Assembly: GCF_964020175.1 (NCBI RefSeq)
Contig: NZ_OZ026541.1
Location: forward strand, 1,116,001-1,180,000
Direction: 5' to 3'
From: Candidatus Mesenet endosymbiont of Phosphuga atrata
GTDB lineage: Bacteria; Pseudomonadota; Alphaproteobacteria; Rickettsiales; Anaplasmataceae
DNA: 64,000 nt
The notes under the pieces were generated by a model that saw only the letters and a list, made by a program, of their open reading frames with translations, did no database searches and was not told the DNA's origin. How positions within the stretch are numbered: the stretch's first letter is position 1; each line of letters opens with the position of its first letter. Shown here piece by piece: positions 16,461 to 25,820 of this stretch. The position numbers were made by a program, and so were the translations under genes.

Positions 16461-19139
16461 TTATTTATTTATATCTAAAGCAGCTGAGATTATCGCTTCC
16501 TGCTCTTTATTATGAATGCTTAAGTAACCGCATGCAGGAGATGAAGATGCAGGTCTTGCTATGCATTTAGGACGCTTTGCTCTATGACTGTTTATCTTAG
16601 TTAATTCATCCTCTATTAAATGACTGACAAAAAACCAAGCTCCCATGTTGTATGGTTCTTCTTGACACCATATTACTTCCGCGTTTTGATATTTTTTTAA
16701 CTCGCTTGCAAGCTGCTCAGCTGGAAAAGGATAAAATTGCTCAAGACGTATAATAGCTATGTCATTTATTTCTTTAGATTCACGTACCTCTATTAAATCA
16801 TAATATAATTTTCCACTACATATCAAGAGCCTCCGTATTTTTGCATTTTCCACTAAATTTGCACTTGTTTCTGCCATGACTGATCTAAAGCTTCCTTCAA
16901 AATCAGATAGATTAGAAACTGCTCTTTTATGACGCAAGAGCGACTTTGGTGTAAACACTATAAGAGGCTTACGGAAATCTCTATGTATTTGCCTACGCAA
17001 AGCATGAAAATAATTAGCTGGAGTTGAACAATTAATAACCTGCATATTATCCTCTGCACATAATTGTAAAAATCTCTCTATTCTTGCCGAGCTGTGCTCA
17101 GGACCTTGTCCTTCATAACCATGAGGTAAAAGCAAAACCAAACCGCTAGAGCGAAGCCATTTTGTTTCAGCAGATGAAATAAACTGATCAATAATAATTT
17201 GGGCACCATTAGCAAAATCGCCAAACTGCCCTTCCCACAGAACAAGAGTATTAGGGCAGTCTAAACTGTAACCGTAATCGAAACCCATAACCGCATATTC
17301 TGATAATGGACTATCTATTACTTCAAAATATGCCTGTTTTTCATCTATATTATTTAGAGGTATAAAAACTTCTTCTGTAACTTGATCTACAAGTTTAGCA
17401 TGACGATGGGAAAACGTTCCTCTACCACTGTCCTGACCTGACAAACGTATTTTAATATTTTCAGATAATAGTAACCTAAATGCTAAAGCTTCAGCCGTTC
17501 CCCAATCAATGTTACAACCAGAATCTATAGCTGCAAATCTACTAGCAAGTATCTTTTTTATCTTACTGTTAATATTAAACGTACTGGGAACATTGCTATT
17601 GATCTTCTCTCCTATTTCCTTTAATTTTTCTATCGAAACTCCAGTATCAGTCAAGTAATCAGTAAAATCACCAATTTGGGGTCTACGAAAACTTGACCAG
17701 TTACCAAAAAACCAATCAGCTTTACTAGGAGTATAATTTATTGAATTCCTTAAATTTTCATCTAGAATAGCAGAAAAACTATTATGCAAGTTATTGTGTT
17801 CTTTTTCACCTATGATTTTTTGTTCAATCAATTTTTGAGCATATAATTTTGCAGTAGTTTTATGCTCAGATATTAGTTTATACATTAAAGGCTGAGTAAA
17901 CATCGGCTCATCACCTTCATTATGACCATAACGACGGTAGCAAACTAGATCAATCACTACATCTTTTTTAAATTTTTGTCTATACTCAAGAGCTAAGGAG
18001 CAAATGAAGCTTACAGCTTCTGGATCATCACCATTAACATGAAAAATTGGTGCTTCGATAAACTTTGCTAAATCTGAGCAATAAAAAGTAGAACGTGCAT
18101 TTTTAGGATTTGTAGTAAAACCTATTTGATTATTAGCTATGATGTGTACAGCACCACCTATATTATATCCAGAAATTTTACTCAATGATAAAGTTTCAGC
18201 AACAACTCCCTGTCCAGCAAAAGCGGCATCACCATGAATTAGAACTCCAAGTACTGATGACCTTTCATTATCACTTGCCAGATCTTGTTTAGCTCTAACT
18301 CTTCCCATAGCTATGGGATTTACTGCTTCTAAATGAGAAGGATTAGAGCATAGTGTTAAGTGCAAATTTTTCCCATCAGTAGATTTTCTATCACATGAAT
18401 AACCTAAATGGTATTTTACATCACCTGCTACTTCAAGACCATCAGGATATGCAAGATTACCTTTAAACTCTGATATCATAGCAGAATATTTTTTCCCCAT
18501 AAGCTTTGTTAAGACATTCAAACGTCCTCGGTGAGCCATACCTAGTACTATCTCATTTATATTAAAAGTGAAAGCATCATCTATAACTTGCTCAAGCCCA
18601 ACTATAAGTGATTCTGCACCTTCAATAGAAAAACGTTTATACCCAGGAAATTTGATATGTAAAAACTGCTCAAACATTTCTGTTTCCACTAAATGTTTAA
18701 GTATTGTCTTTCTATTATTTATATCTAAATTGCAGCGTTGATTTTCAATTTTATTTTGCAGCCATTCTTTTTCCTCAGAAGAAGAGATATGCATAAATTC
18801 AAATCCAATACTTCTGCAGTAAATATTTTTTAATGAAGTAATGAATTCTTGTGAAGCATCTATTATACCAACTAAAGGCAACTGAGCTTTAAGAGGATTA
18901 ACATCTGCATAAAGATGGCCATTGCACCTGAAAAAATTGAGTAAGTTAAATTTTGAATCTTCATTTTTCGTGTTAGCAATTATAGGTTTATCATTAGTAG
19001 TGAAATTTCCAGAAAAAACTGCTTTCCAATCCTCACTAATTGATTTATCACCAGATAAGTAGCGTTGATAAATTTCATCTACAAAAACTGCATTACTAAT
19101 GAATAAATGAGAACTATTATTTGAATAATATTTAGACAT
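16461..19139 (-). CDS. sucA: 2-oxoglutarate dehydrogenase E1 component
   Basis: Thiamine-diphosphate enzyme of the TCA cycle that decarboxylates 2-oxoglutarate and passes succinyl groups to E2. Landmarks include EIVLGMAHRGRLNVL, LIHGDAAFAGQGVVAE and IANNQIGFTTNP (ThDP/Mg region), RYGHNEGDEPMFTQP, and the C-terminal transketolase part with GYEGQGPEHSSARIERFLQL and QEEPYNMGAW. The best start is the ATG at 19139 (MSKYYSNNSSHLF), giving 892 residues, normal for Rickettsiales. The frame extends back to 19253 into the VirB9-like gene, an unlikely extension. The N-terminal E2-interacting helix with FVDEIYQRYLSGD is present. Confidence 0.96.
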   Translation of the reverse strand: MSKYYSNNSSHLFISNAVFVDEIYQRYLSGDKSISEDWKAVFSGNFTTNDKPIIANTKNEDSKFNLLNFFRCNGHLYADVNPLKAQLPLVGIIDASQEFITSLKNIYCRSIGFEFMHISSSEEKEWLQNKIENQRCNLDINNRKTILKHLVETEMFEQFLHIKFPGYKRFSIEGAESLIVGLEQVIDDAFTFNINEIVLGMAHRGRLNVLTKLMGKKYSAMISEFKGNLAYPDGLEVAGDVKYHLGYSCDRKSTDGKNLHLTLCSNPSHLEAVNPIAMGRVRAKQDLASDNERSSVLGVLIHGDAAFAGQGVVAETLSLSKISGYNIGGAVHIIANNQIGFTTNPKNARSTFYCSDLAKFIEAPIFHVNGDDPEAVSFICSLALEYRQKFKKDVVIDLVCYRRYGHNEGDEPMFTQPLMYKLISEHKTTAKLYAQKLIEQKIIGEKEHNNLHNSFSAILDENLRNSINYTPSKADWFFGNWSSFRRPQIGDFTDYLTDTGVSIEKLKEIGEKINSNVPSTFNINSKIKKILASRFAAIDSGCNIDWGTAEALAFRLLLSENIKIRLSGQDSGRGTFSHRHAKLVDQVTEEVFIPLNNIDEKQAYFEVIDSPLSEYAVMGFDYGYSLDCPNTLVLWEGQFGDFANGAQIIIDQFISSAETKWLRSSGLVLLLPHGYEGQGPEHSSARIERFLQLCAEDNMQVINCSTPANYFHALRRQIHRDFRKPLIVFTPKSLLRHKRAVSNLSDFEGSFRSVMAETSANLVENAKIRRLLICSGKLYYDLIEVRESKEINDIAIIRLEQFYPFPAEQLASELKKYQNAEVIWCQEEPYNMGAWFFVSHLIEDELTKINSHRAKRPKCIARPASSSPACGYLSIHNKEQEAIISAALDINK

Positions 19140-19164
19140 TATATAATTATCGAAATTACATAAA

Positions 19165-19992
19165 TTAATATACTCTTTTCCTAAACTTTTTGCTACCATT
19201 TTTAAAATAATGAGACATTTGCTCATTAAATAAACAAGCAGTCGCTGCTCCATGTCTTAAAGTAAAGACAGCACTAACTCTCTCAATGACAACATAATCA
19301 TTTACTACACGAAAGTTTATCAATGATTCATATCCTTCATAATCAACTAAAAATATAGACGGCAAATCAGCGTTAGTACTACTAAATTGTAAATAAGTAA
19401 ATTTTCCATCATCGAATACCTTTAATGGAGCTATTGCTTGGCTGCCTCTACTATGAGCAATAGAGTAGTTAAAATTAAGTCCTTGTGCTACAATTGCAGG
19501 ATCGCTTAAATCCGGAATAACCGTTTGGTTAGCTGGAATAATTACATCTTCACTTGAACCACTTGAAGATATGTTTCCCTCATTTGATGGGTAAACAAAC
19601 CTAACTTCGTAAGCAAGCCTAGGATCATCTAGTCCTTTTGCTTCTTCTGCATGAAATTCAAAATGATACACTCTTTTATTAGTAATAATCGTTGCGTTAG
19701 TATCAGCATTATCTTCTATAGGCTTTATAAATAATCTATTACCCTCAGGATTAAGTTGCCAACCAGTTGAATCACCCATTGAAATGGTACCAATGCTTTC
19801 TCCCTCTTCAAAGAGAATACTAGATTGATACCCATAAAAGCCAATATACTCATGTATTGACTGAGGATTATAGCCCATCACTTTAATGTGATCGTTAGTA
19901 GCTATTGGTCGTACTGACTGCTTTGCTAATCCATAACCACTAGAAAGTATAGAAAAAATGAATAGTGATATGATAACTAAAGATTTATTCAT
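19165..19992 (-). CDS. VirB9-like type IV secretion protein (orphan copy)
   Basis: Resembles VirB9/TrbG, an outer-membrane core component of the type IV secretion channel. It starts at the ATG at 19992 with a signal peptide (MNKSLVIISLFIFSILSSGYGLA). The N-terminal beta domain includes IHEYIGFYGYQSSILFEEGE, followed by TNKRVYHFEFHA and LAYEVRFVYP. After a Ser/Gly linker the C-terminal domain carries LNFNYSIAHSRGSQAIAPLKVFDDGKFTYLQF and DYVVIERVSAVFTLRHG, a VirB9 hallmark. It has 275 residues. No virB8, virB10 or virB11 is nearby, so this is probably the separate second virB9 known in Wolbachia-like genomes. It lies 25 nt upstream of sucA on the same strand. Confidence 0.85.
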   Translation of the reverse strand: MNKSLVIISLFIFSILSSGYGLAKQSVRPIATNDHIKVMGYNPQSIHEYIGFYGYQSSILFEEGESIGTISMGDSTGWQLNPEGNRLFIKPIEDNADTNATIITNKRVYHFEFHAEEAKGLDDPRLAYEVRFVYPSNEGNISSSGSSEDVIIPANQTVIPDLSDPAIVAQGLNFNYSIAHSRGSQAIAPLKVFDDGKFTYLQFSSTNADLPSIFLVDYEGYESLINFRVVNDYVVIERVSAVFTLRHGAATACLFNEQMSHYFKNGSKKFRKRVY

Positions 19993-20348
19993 ATAAATAG
20001 GTACCTTGCAAAAAAGGGATTTTAGCATTGATCAAACGGAATTGCAATTGCTCTAACCTAATTCAATAATTGCAAAAAAAACATTTTAAGACATATAAAA
20101 TATTTCTTAGTAAATAGTTATTTTAAGAATTTTTCTTCCTTATATATAGTAAAAAACAAGTTGAATTTATCATTAATAATACAATTAAATATTTATTTAA
20201 TGCAATTTTTATATATACTACTCATATATATACTATACATATAATATACATTATTATATACATAAAGGACATTTATATGTATACTTTACATGTTAAAAAT
20301 TTGAAGCGTTAGATAAACATATAAATATTTTAGAACAAAGGAATTAGT
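19993..20348. other. AT-rich intergenic region without genes
   Basis: About 350 bp between the divergent VirB9-like and XRE genes with no coding sign. The part at 20210-20270 is almost pure A/T with alternating TATATA runs (CTCATATATATACTATAC). It may hold the promoters of both genes; no clear -35/-10 pair stands out. Confidence 0.5.
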
Positions 20349-20654
20349 ATGAAGAAGATTTTAGTGCAAAAAATAAAGGAGATTATTGAAAACGAGGGAT
20401 GGAATCAAACAAAAGTAGCCTTACTTTTAAACATTGATCAACCAAAAATTTCTCAAATAAAACACAACAAAACTCAAGGCTTTTCTCTTGAACGCTTATT
20501 ATCGTTTTTAACTAAATTGCATTTTGGAATGGATTTAGCTAAAACGCATCATGAAATAGAATTATCCCCAAATGAAATAAAATTAGTAATAAACAACAAT
20601 ATAAACTTAAACAATAATAGCACTGAAGATTCTAATATAGATGGTTGTCATTGA
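20349..20654 (+). CDS. XRE-family helix-turn-helix regulator
   Basis: A 101-residue protein with one helix-turn-helix at about residues 17-55: NQTKVALLLNIDQPKISQIKHNKTQGFSLERLL. This is the XRE/Cro type, close to the single-domain form called HTH_37 or HigA-like. The C-terminal third is Asn-rich and low in complexity. A good ribosome binding site (AAAGGAATT) lies 5 nt before the ATG. No toxin gene is adjacent, so a toxin-antitoxin role is not supported. The 350-bp AT-rich region upstream may contain its operator. Confidence 0.8.
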   Translation: MKKILVQKIKEIIENEGWNQTKVALLLNIDQPKISQIKHNKTQGFSLERLLSFLTKLHFGMDLAKTHHEIELSPNEIKLVINNNINLNNNSTEDSNIDGCH

Positions 20655-20702
20655 TACTAAAACAGCTTATAATACAAGCTAATTAATTTATCCTTGAAAA
20701 TA

Positions 20703-21098
20703 ATGGCTGATGTTATAATTGAAAAATGCTTGTCTCATATTAATAATCGTTTTAAGTTAGTTGTTTTAGCAAGTCAAAGAGTTCACTGTCTTAATACAGG
20801 TGCTGAGCCTGCAATTACACATACAAAAAGTAAAAATACAACAATTGCTTTAAATGAGATAGCAAGTAATAAGCTGGATTGTCATACACTGTTTAATCTT
20901 GTAGTTAATAGGTGTAAGAAATCTATTGAAGCTACTATTGGTATTAATAAAAAAAGTTTAGATGAATTTAATGATGACACAGAGAGAACAGATTCTTTTG
21001 ATAATGAAGAATTAAGTGATCAGGAGGATAATTTAAACAATGACCAGGACCTCTTGTGTGAAGATGATATTAACATAGAGGATGAACTAAATTTGTAA
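20703..21098 (+). CDS. rpoZ: RNA polymerase omega subunit
   Basis: Omega helps fold and assemble the beta' subunit. The conserved N-terminal part is MADVIIEKCLSHINNRFKLVVLASQR and the TTIALNEIASNKLD segment contains the family's ALREIA-like motif. From the ATG at 20703 it has 131 residues, because the C-terminal half (about 85-131) is a long acidic tail of Asp, Glu and Asn not found in most omegas. A TTG nine nt upstream is a weaker start. It is followed 8 nt later by the Smr-domain gene, likely one transcript. Confidence 0.88.
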   Translation: MADVIIEKCLSHINNRFKLVVLASQRVHCLNTGAEPAITHTKSKNTTIALNEIASNKLDCHTLFNLVVNRCKKSIEATIGINKKSLDEFNDDTERTDSFDNEELSDQEDNLNNDQDLLCEDDINIEDELNL

Positions 21099-21106
21099 CA
21101 CTTTGT

Positions 21107-21625
21107 ATGACAGATGATGACAAGTTTGATTTTTCATTGTGGTGTTCTATTATAAAAAATATAAGGCCCATTGCTAATAATAAAGTACTTCCTATCGAAA
21201 AAAAAATAGTAATTTTTAATCCACATAATAATATTAACTACAGTTTCAATAATAAATTTGATTTTATAAAAGAAAAAAAATCAAAGCCATGTGATATCGA
21301 TCACAACACAAAGCTAAAAGTAATTAAAGGTAAATACGCCTTAGATGATCAGCTAGATTTACATGGTTATAGCCTAGATAAAGCATATTTAGTTTTACTC
21401 AACTTTATTACAAAACATTATTATGTAGGTAGTAGATGCCTTTTGATCATTACTGGTTATGGAAATCAGATGAATACTGGATTGATAAAAAATAACTTTG
21501 CCAATTGGCTACATAGTAATGAAATACAACATATGATACTATACTACACAGAAGCAACAAAAATACATGGAGGAAAAGGAGCATTCTATGTGCTCCTTAG
21601 AAGAATTAGAGAAAAATATAAATAA
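21107..21625 (+). CDS. Smr-domain protein
   Basis: A 172-residue protein with a C-terminal Smr domain: LDLHGYSLDKAYLVLLNFI (LDxHG motif), CLLIITGYGNQMNTGLIK (TGxG motif), and HGGKGAFYVLLRRI. Stand-alone Smr proteins are nucleases or nucleic-acid binding proteins, often linked to ribosome rescue. The N-terminal 75 residues are lysine-rich and variable, like other alphaproteobacterial members. It sits directly behind rpoZ and is convergent with the BI-1 family gene, 3 nt apart. Confidence 0.85.
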   Translation: MTDDDKFDFSLWCSIIKNIRPIANNKVLPIEKKIVIFNPHNNINYSFNNKFDFIKEKKSKPCDIDHNTKLKVIKGKYALDDQLDLHGYSLDKAYLVLLNFITKHYYVGSRCLLIITGYGNQMNTGLIKNNFANWLHSNEIQHMILYYTEATKIHGGKGAFYVLLRRIREKYK

Positions 21626-21628
21626 AAA

Positions 21629-22342
21629 CTATTTTCTGTCACCAAATAACCTTAATAAGCTTAAGAATATATTGATAAAGTTAAAATATAAACTAGTTGA
21701 TCCCATTATGGCTAGTTTATTAGTTGCAATTTCTGAACCATCATTAAACTGATAATATAAATCTTTTACTCTTTGTGCATCATAAGCAGTCATCAGAGTA
21801 AATATTACTACTGTAATCAGTGAAATAGCAAATTGAAGGGGATGACTACCCAAAAACAGATTAACTAAAGAAGCAATAATAAGACCTATAACACCCATCA
21901 TTAAAAATGATCCAAGCTTTGTTAAATCATGTTTTGTGTTGTTACCATATAATGCCATTGCACCAAACATCGCTGCTGTTATAAAAAACACCCTAGCTAT
22001 GCTTTCAGCTGTGTAAAGAACGAATATATAAGATAAAGATATACCCATCAATGCTGAAAAAGAAATAAATATGGTTATTATCGACTGAAAGCTAAGTGAA
22101 TGCAGTTTATAAGACATAACAGACACTAATATAACTGGTAAAAACACAATAAGCCATTGCAAAGGAGTGCCGTATATTGTTGACATTATGGTCTGAGAAG
22201 AAGCAGTAAAAAACGCAACTATGCCGGTAATGCCAAGAGCCATTGCCATATAATTATAAACCTTAACGAGATAGTTTCTTAGTCCTGCACTATAATATAC
22301 ACCCTGTGATCTAACATTTTGTTGATCCCTAACAAATGACAT
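21629..22342 (-). CDS. Bax inhibitor-1 / YccA family membrane protein
   Basis: A 237-residue protein with about seven hydrophobic helices. The BI-1 family signs are the N-terminal GLRNYLVKVYNYMAMALGITG, the AAMFGAMALYGNNTKHDLTKLGSFL block after helix 4, and the C-terminal LYFNFINIFLSLLRLFG. The conserved TAYDAQRVK near helix 6 is also present. Bacterial homologs (YccA, YetJ) act at the inner membrane as FtsH modulators or pH-sensitive calcium leak channels. The role in this organism is unknown. A single-gene unit, convergent with the Smr gene. Confidence 0.9.
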   Translation of the reverse strand: MSFVRDQQNVRSQGVYYSAGLRNYLVKVYNYMAMALGITGIVAFFTASSQTIMSTIYGTPLQWLIVFLPVILVSVMSYKLHSLSFQSIITIFISFSALMGISLSYIFVLYTAESIARVFFITAAMFGAMALYGNNTKHDLTKLGSFLMMGVIGLIIASLVNLFLGSHPLQFAISLITVVIFTLMTAYDAQRVKDLYYQFNDGSEIATNKLAIMGSTSLYFNFINIFLSLLRLFGDRK

Positions 22343-22417
22343 ACATTAAACCTTCAAAAACATATTATCTGCTCAATATAACAATAAATACTTAATAATT
22401 CAATAAGAATGTTGTTC

Positions 22418-23398
22418 TTAACACATCCCAGCTGTAGCAGCGTCTCCAATACCTTGTTGAGGCAGATCAACTCGAACTCCACTTACACATTCCGATTGCT
22501 GTTTAATAGCTTGTTTAGCAAGATTAATGTTCAACCTAAATCCTACTAAAAATATTGCTACACCTACTATCCCAAATATTAACCCAAGTGGCAAAGTATC
22601 CATTTTAAACCCTTTTCCTATATTGCCAGTATAGCTTATTGAATTAGTTACCTCAAGCGATAGCAGAACCTTCCTTATTAACATAAATAAACCACCAACA
22701 GCTATCAGTGCAGCTCCCATTAAAGCCTTTTTATCAGAAGTTCCTTTATCTCCTTCCTCTTTAAGAAGCTGTTCCTTATCAGTACCTGCTTTTTTACCTG
22801 ATTTATATTTATCGATTGCAATATACAAAAACATTAATGCAACACTAAAACATATGACGTTAGATATCGTATCAGAGATGCCTTGAAAATTCATAGCTGA
22901 GTTTTCAAGCCCAAGTGACTTATTTGCGTCTGAGATGGCTCCCCAAATATTGAGTACTACTGCTAATTCTGTAATTACTATCACTAAAGATGCAAAAGCA
23001 TCTAAATAAACAGCACTTTTTTCAAGCTTATTATCTTGTATTGCTTCTTTATTTTCTTTACTTAACTCTTTCTCTTTTTTCTTTTGCTTGTTATAAATAT
23101 GAATTAATGCAATTGAACAAGCTAAAGATGCTATACAAAAAACTAAAGCAGTAGTTTCAAGAACGTTTCCATAATATAATGTCTCCTCAGCTTTAAGATT
23201 TAATATCTCTGATTGTAAAATCGCAAAGCCAGCCCATATGAGTGCAAATGCAAGTGAAGTTCCAACTACAATGTACCTTCTTTTTTGGTTCATTTGCATT
23301 AGATAAAATATTTCTTGGTTTAATTTTCTCTTCCTTTCTTCCAATTCTATTTCTTCTTTTTTGTATTGTGATTTTTCATCTATACCTGAACCTGTCAT
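22418..23398 (-). CDS. Unknown multi-pass membrane protein
   Basis: Not a recognised family. The best start is the ATG at 23398 (MTGSGIDEKSQYKK), shortly after a GGGG-type ribosome binding site; the frame extends back to 23455. It has 326 residues. The first 45 are highly charged and helical (EEIELEERKRKLNQEIF), followed by about six hydrophobic helices with Lys-rich loops (KKKEKELSKENKEA and KSGKKAGTDKEQLLKEEGD). The tail has several Cys and ends AATAGMC. It is probably a lineage-specific inner-membrane protein. No neighbour hints at a role. Confidence 0.6.
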   Translation of the reverse strand: MTGSGIDEKSQYKKEEIELEERKRKLNQEIFYLMQMNQKRRYIVVGTSLAFALIWAGFAILQSEILNLKAEETLYYGNVLETTALVFCIASLACSIALIHIYNKQKKKEKELSKENKEAIQDNKLEKSAVYLDAFASLVIVITELAVVLNIWGAISDANKSLGLENSAMNFQGISDTISNVICFSVALMFLYIAIDKYKSGKKAGTDKEQLLKEEGDKGTSDKKALMGAALIAVGGLFMLIRKVLLSLEVTNSISYTGNIGKGFKMDTLPLGLIFGIVGVAIFLVGFRLNINLAKQAIKQQSECVSGVRVDLPQQGIGDAATAGMC

Positions 23399-23491
23399 AT
23401 CTGTCCCCACAAATTGGCATATAATTATAAGATGTACATTTAAACATCTTAACATTAAATTATATCTATTTTAGGTTAAATAGTCAATATT

Positions 23492-24046
23492 TTACTTAAG
23501 CTTATTATGAGTTTGATAAAACCCTTGTATCATATAGTTATAGCATGACCATATCGCAGTGATTGCTGCAATCCATAAGCACATGCTTCCTATATATTTA
23601 ATAGCTGAATAATTATTAATAATAAGCATTATCACAGCTATCATTTGAAAGAAAGTTTTGAACTTTCCAATCTTACTAACAGGTATTCTAATAGTCGAAT
23701 ATTCCCTCAACCCTGATACTAAAATTTCCCTGCAAACTATAATTATGGATGGTATTATAGTAAAATCATCTATTTTTTGTTTATAGATTAACATAATTAT
23801 TGTAGAGGTAACTATTAATTTATCAGCTATTGGGTCAAATAATTTGCCAAATTCTGACTGTACATCCCATACACGCGCTAAATAACCATCAAAAAAATCA
23901 GTAATACATGCAAATAAAAATATTGATATTGTTATCCAACAAGTGTATTGGCTTTCAATATAAAAGCTAAAAATTATTATTGGCATTGCTAAAACACGAG
24001 AGATTGTGAGCAAGTTAGGTAGTTTTTGTTTAAAATAATTCCACAC
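23492..24046 (-). CDS. pgsA: CDP-diacylglycerol-glycerol-3-phosphate 3-phosphatidyltransferase
   Basis: Makes phosphatidylglycerol phosphate, the committed step to phosphatidylglycerol. The CDP-alcohol phosphotransferase signature D-x2-DG-x2-AR-x8-G-x3-D-x3-D is exact in DFFDGYLARVWDVQSEFGK plus LFDPIAD (about residues 48-75). The protein has 184 residues and several membrane helices, and begins MWNYFKQKLPNLLTISRVLAM, a typical start for the family. About 210 bp of non-coding sequence separates it from znuA. Confidence 0.94.
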   Translation of the reverse strand: MWNYFKQKLPNLLTISRVLAMPIIIFSFYIESQYTCWITISIFLFACITDFFDGYLARVWDVQSEFGKLFDPIADKLIVTSTIIMLIYKQKIDDFTIIPSIIIVCREILVSGLREYSTIRIPVSKIGKFKTFFQMIAVIMLIINNYSAIKYIGSMCLWIAAITAIWSCYNYMIQGFYQTHNKLK

Positions 24047-24260
24047 TATAATACTTATTCACTTTAAATGGGCAATACATCATCATATAAATGAACGTAA
24101 TTAATCACAAATATTTTCTATTCTTTGTAATAAATTCAAAAAATAACTTGATCTCGAATTTTAAACCTATACTTCAATACTGAAGCTTTAAGGCATGCTA
24201 TGAAAAAAAATTGCTACTTCAAATACTCCAATAATAGAACAAAAAATCAATAGAAGTTTT

Positions 24261-25112
24261 TTAGTTAAAACATGCTTTAAAATCTTTTGCAATACTACTC
24301 ATAATAGCAAAATATGCCTCTTTTCCTTGAGTAATATTATTACCAATTGGATCGAGTATCTTAATCTCAACACCATTTGTAAAAATGCTACTTCTGACAT
24401 ATTGCTCTTGTGGTTCGGAGAATATACATCTTATATTATTTTCTTTTGTTATTCTTTTTATTTTGTTGATAGTACTAATTTTTATCGATGCTTCATCTCC
24501 TAAAGGGAGAATTCCACTTGGTGCTGATAAATTAAAATATTTTTCAAAATATTGATAGGCATCATGCACTACAATATACGGTTGATCTTTTAAGCTACTT
24601 AACTCTCTTTTGATCTCTTGTGCATTTCTCTCTATCCTTTCTATGGTTTCTTCAGCATTCTTTTTGTAAATCCAAGAATTTACTTTATCAACCTCACCAA
24701 GTACTGAGCTAATATGATTAACCATTATTTTTGCATTTTCTGGACTTAGCCAAACATGAAAATCTTTTACATTTTTAGTATGCCTGCAGGTCGATCTTAA
24801 TGGTAGAAGATCTACTTTTTGTGAGAGCGCAACTAGTGTTTTGCGCCTAATGTTTTTTATAAATGTTTCCAGCTGATCAGAAACATAAAATATAACATCG
24901 CTATGCTCTAATTTATTTGCATTTGAAGGTTTTAACATATAATCATGTATTGATACTACATCATCAATTAATAATTCTGGCTCTACAACTCCATATGTGA
25001 CAGAGGCAACGAGAGAATGTATTGGTTTTATCGTTGCAATAATTTTAGGAGGGTGAGAATTAGCATTTGATTGTATTAAAACAAGTAATAAAAAGAGAAA
25101 GACATGTTTCAT
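24261..25112 (-). CDS. znuA: Zinc ABC transporter, periplasmic binding protein
   Basis: Captures Zn2+ in the periplasm for the ZnuBC importer. A signal peptide (MKHVFLFLLLVLIQSNANS) is followed by IIATIKPIHSLVASVTYGV with the first His ligand, VSIHDYMLKPSN, DFHVWLSPENAKIMVNHI with further His, and the C-terminal GDEASIKISTINKIKRI and the ILDPIG end. The acidic/His-rich loop of many ZnuAs is short. It has 283 residues. Its start overlaps the divergent znuC start by 9 bp, so the promoters of both must lie inside coding sequence. znuB is not in the window. Confidence 0.9.
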   Translation of the reverse strand: MKHVFLFLLLVLIQSNANSHPPKIIATIKPIHSLVASVTYGVVEPELLIDDVVSIHDYMLKPSNANKLEHSDVIFYVSDQLETFIKNIRRKTLVALSQKVDLLPLRSTCRHTKNVKDFHVWLSPENAKIMVNHISSVLGEVDKVNSWIYKKNAEETIERIERNAQEIKRELSSLKDQPYIVVHDAYQYFEKYFNLSAPSGILPLGDEASIKISTINKIKRITKENNIRCIFSEPQEQYVRSSIFTNGVEIKILDPIGNNITQGKEAYFAIMSSIAKDFKACFN

Positions 25113-25820
25113 AACAGCTTAAGTAGTATAGATAGCTCAATTTGTGTAGATGATTATATTCTAATTGTAAAGGGTCTATCTTTTGCATATAGAAACAAAC
25201 AAGTAATAAGAAATATTGATATGTTAGTCAAGAGAGGTGAGATCTTTACCATACTTGGCCCTAATGGAGGTGGTAAAACTTCTCTAGTGCGGATACTAGT
25301 AGGAATACATAAAAATTATACTGGTAGCATTGAGTATATGGACAATATTGTAGTTAGTTACCTCCCACAGAGTTTTGTAATTAACAACCTAATGCCAATG
25401 ACAGCTGAATATTTTCTGCTACATAGTCTGCTAAGAAGAAAAGTGGGTATTGATGATATCATTAAGGATGTCAATATTGAAAATATATTAGATCAGCAGT
25501 TATCAGAACTTTCTGCAGGGCAAATGCAGCTTGTGCTACTAGCACGTTGTTTGATGTCCAGTCCTGATTTGATAATTCTAGATGAGCCTGTTAGCTTTAT
25601 GGACATTAATGCGAAAGTAAAGTTTTATGATTTAATTTCTAAATTGGTTAAAAAAAGATCAATATCCATCATCATGACATCTCATGATTTACGTTTTGCT
25701 CTACGTTATTCTGATAATGTGATGTGTATAAATTGCTTTGTTTATTGCCAAGGGATACCAAGTGAAGTTGAAAAAGATAGAAATTTTGTTACGGTATTTC
25801 GTGGTTATTTTGAAACATGA
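25104..25820 (+). CDS. znuC: Zinc ABC transporter, ATP-binding protein
   Basis: ATPase of the zinc importer. It has a Walker A GPNGGGKTSLVRIL (about residue 52), Q-loop region VSYLPQSF, signature LSAGQMQLVLLARCL, Walker B LIILDEPVSFMD, and the switch His in MTSHDL. It has 238 residues from the ATG at 25104. That start lies inside the divergent znuA, so a later alternative start (for example the ATT before CVDDYILIVKG) is possible. ubiB overlaps its stop by 4 bp (ATGA), suggesting one transcript. Confidence 0.9.
   Translation: MFHNSLSSIDSSICVDDYILIVKGLSFAYRNKQVIRNIDMLVKRGEIFTILGPNGGGKTSLVRILVGIHKNYTGSIEYMDNIVVSYLPQSFVINNLMPMTAEYFLLHSLLRRKVGIDDIIKDVNIENILDQQLSELSAGQMQLVLLARCLMSSPDLIILDEPVSFMDINAKVKFYDLISKLVKKRSISIIMTSHDLRFALRYSDNVMCINCFVYCQGIPSEVEKDRNFVTVFRGYFET

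Noticed and set aside
20349-20654. Toxin-antitoxin module around the XRE gene
   Set aside because: No RelE, HigB or similar toxin frame lies next to it; the neighbours are an AT-rich gap and rpoZ.
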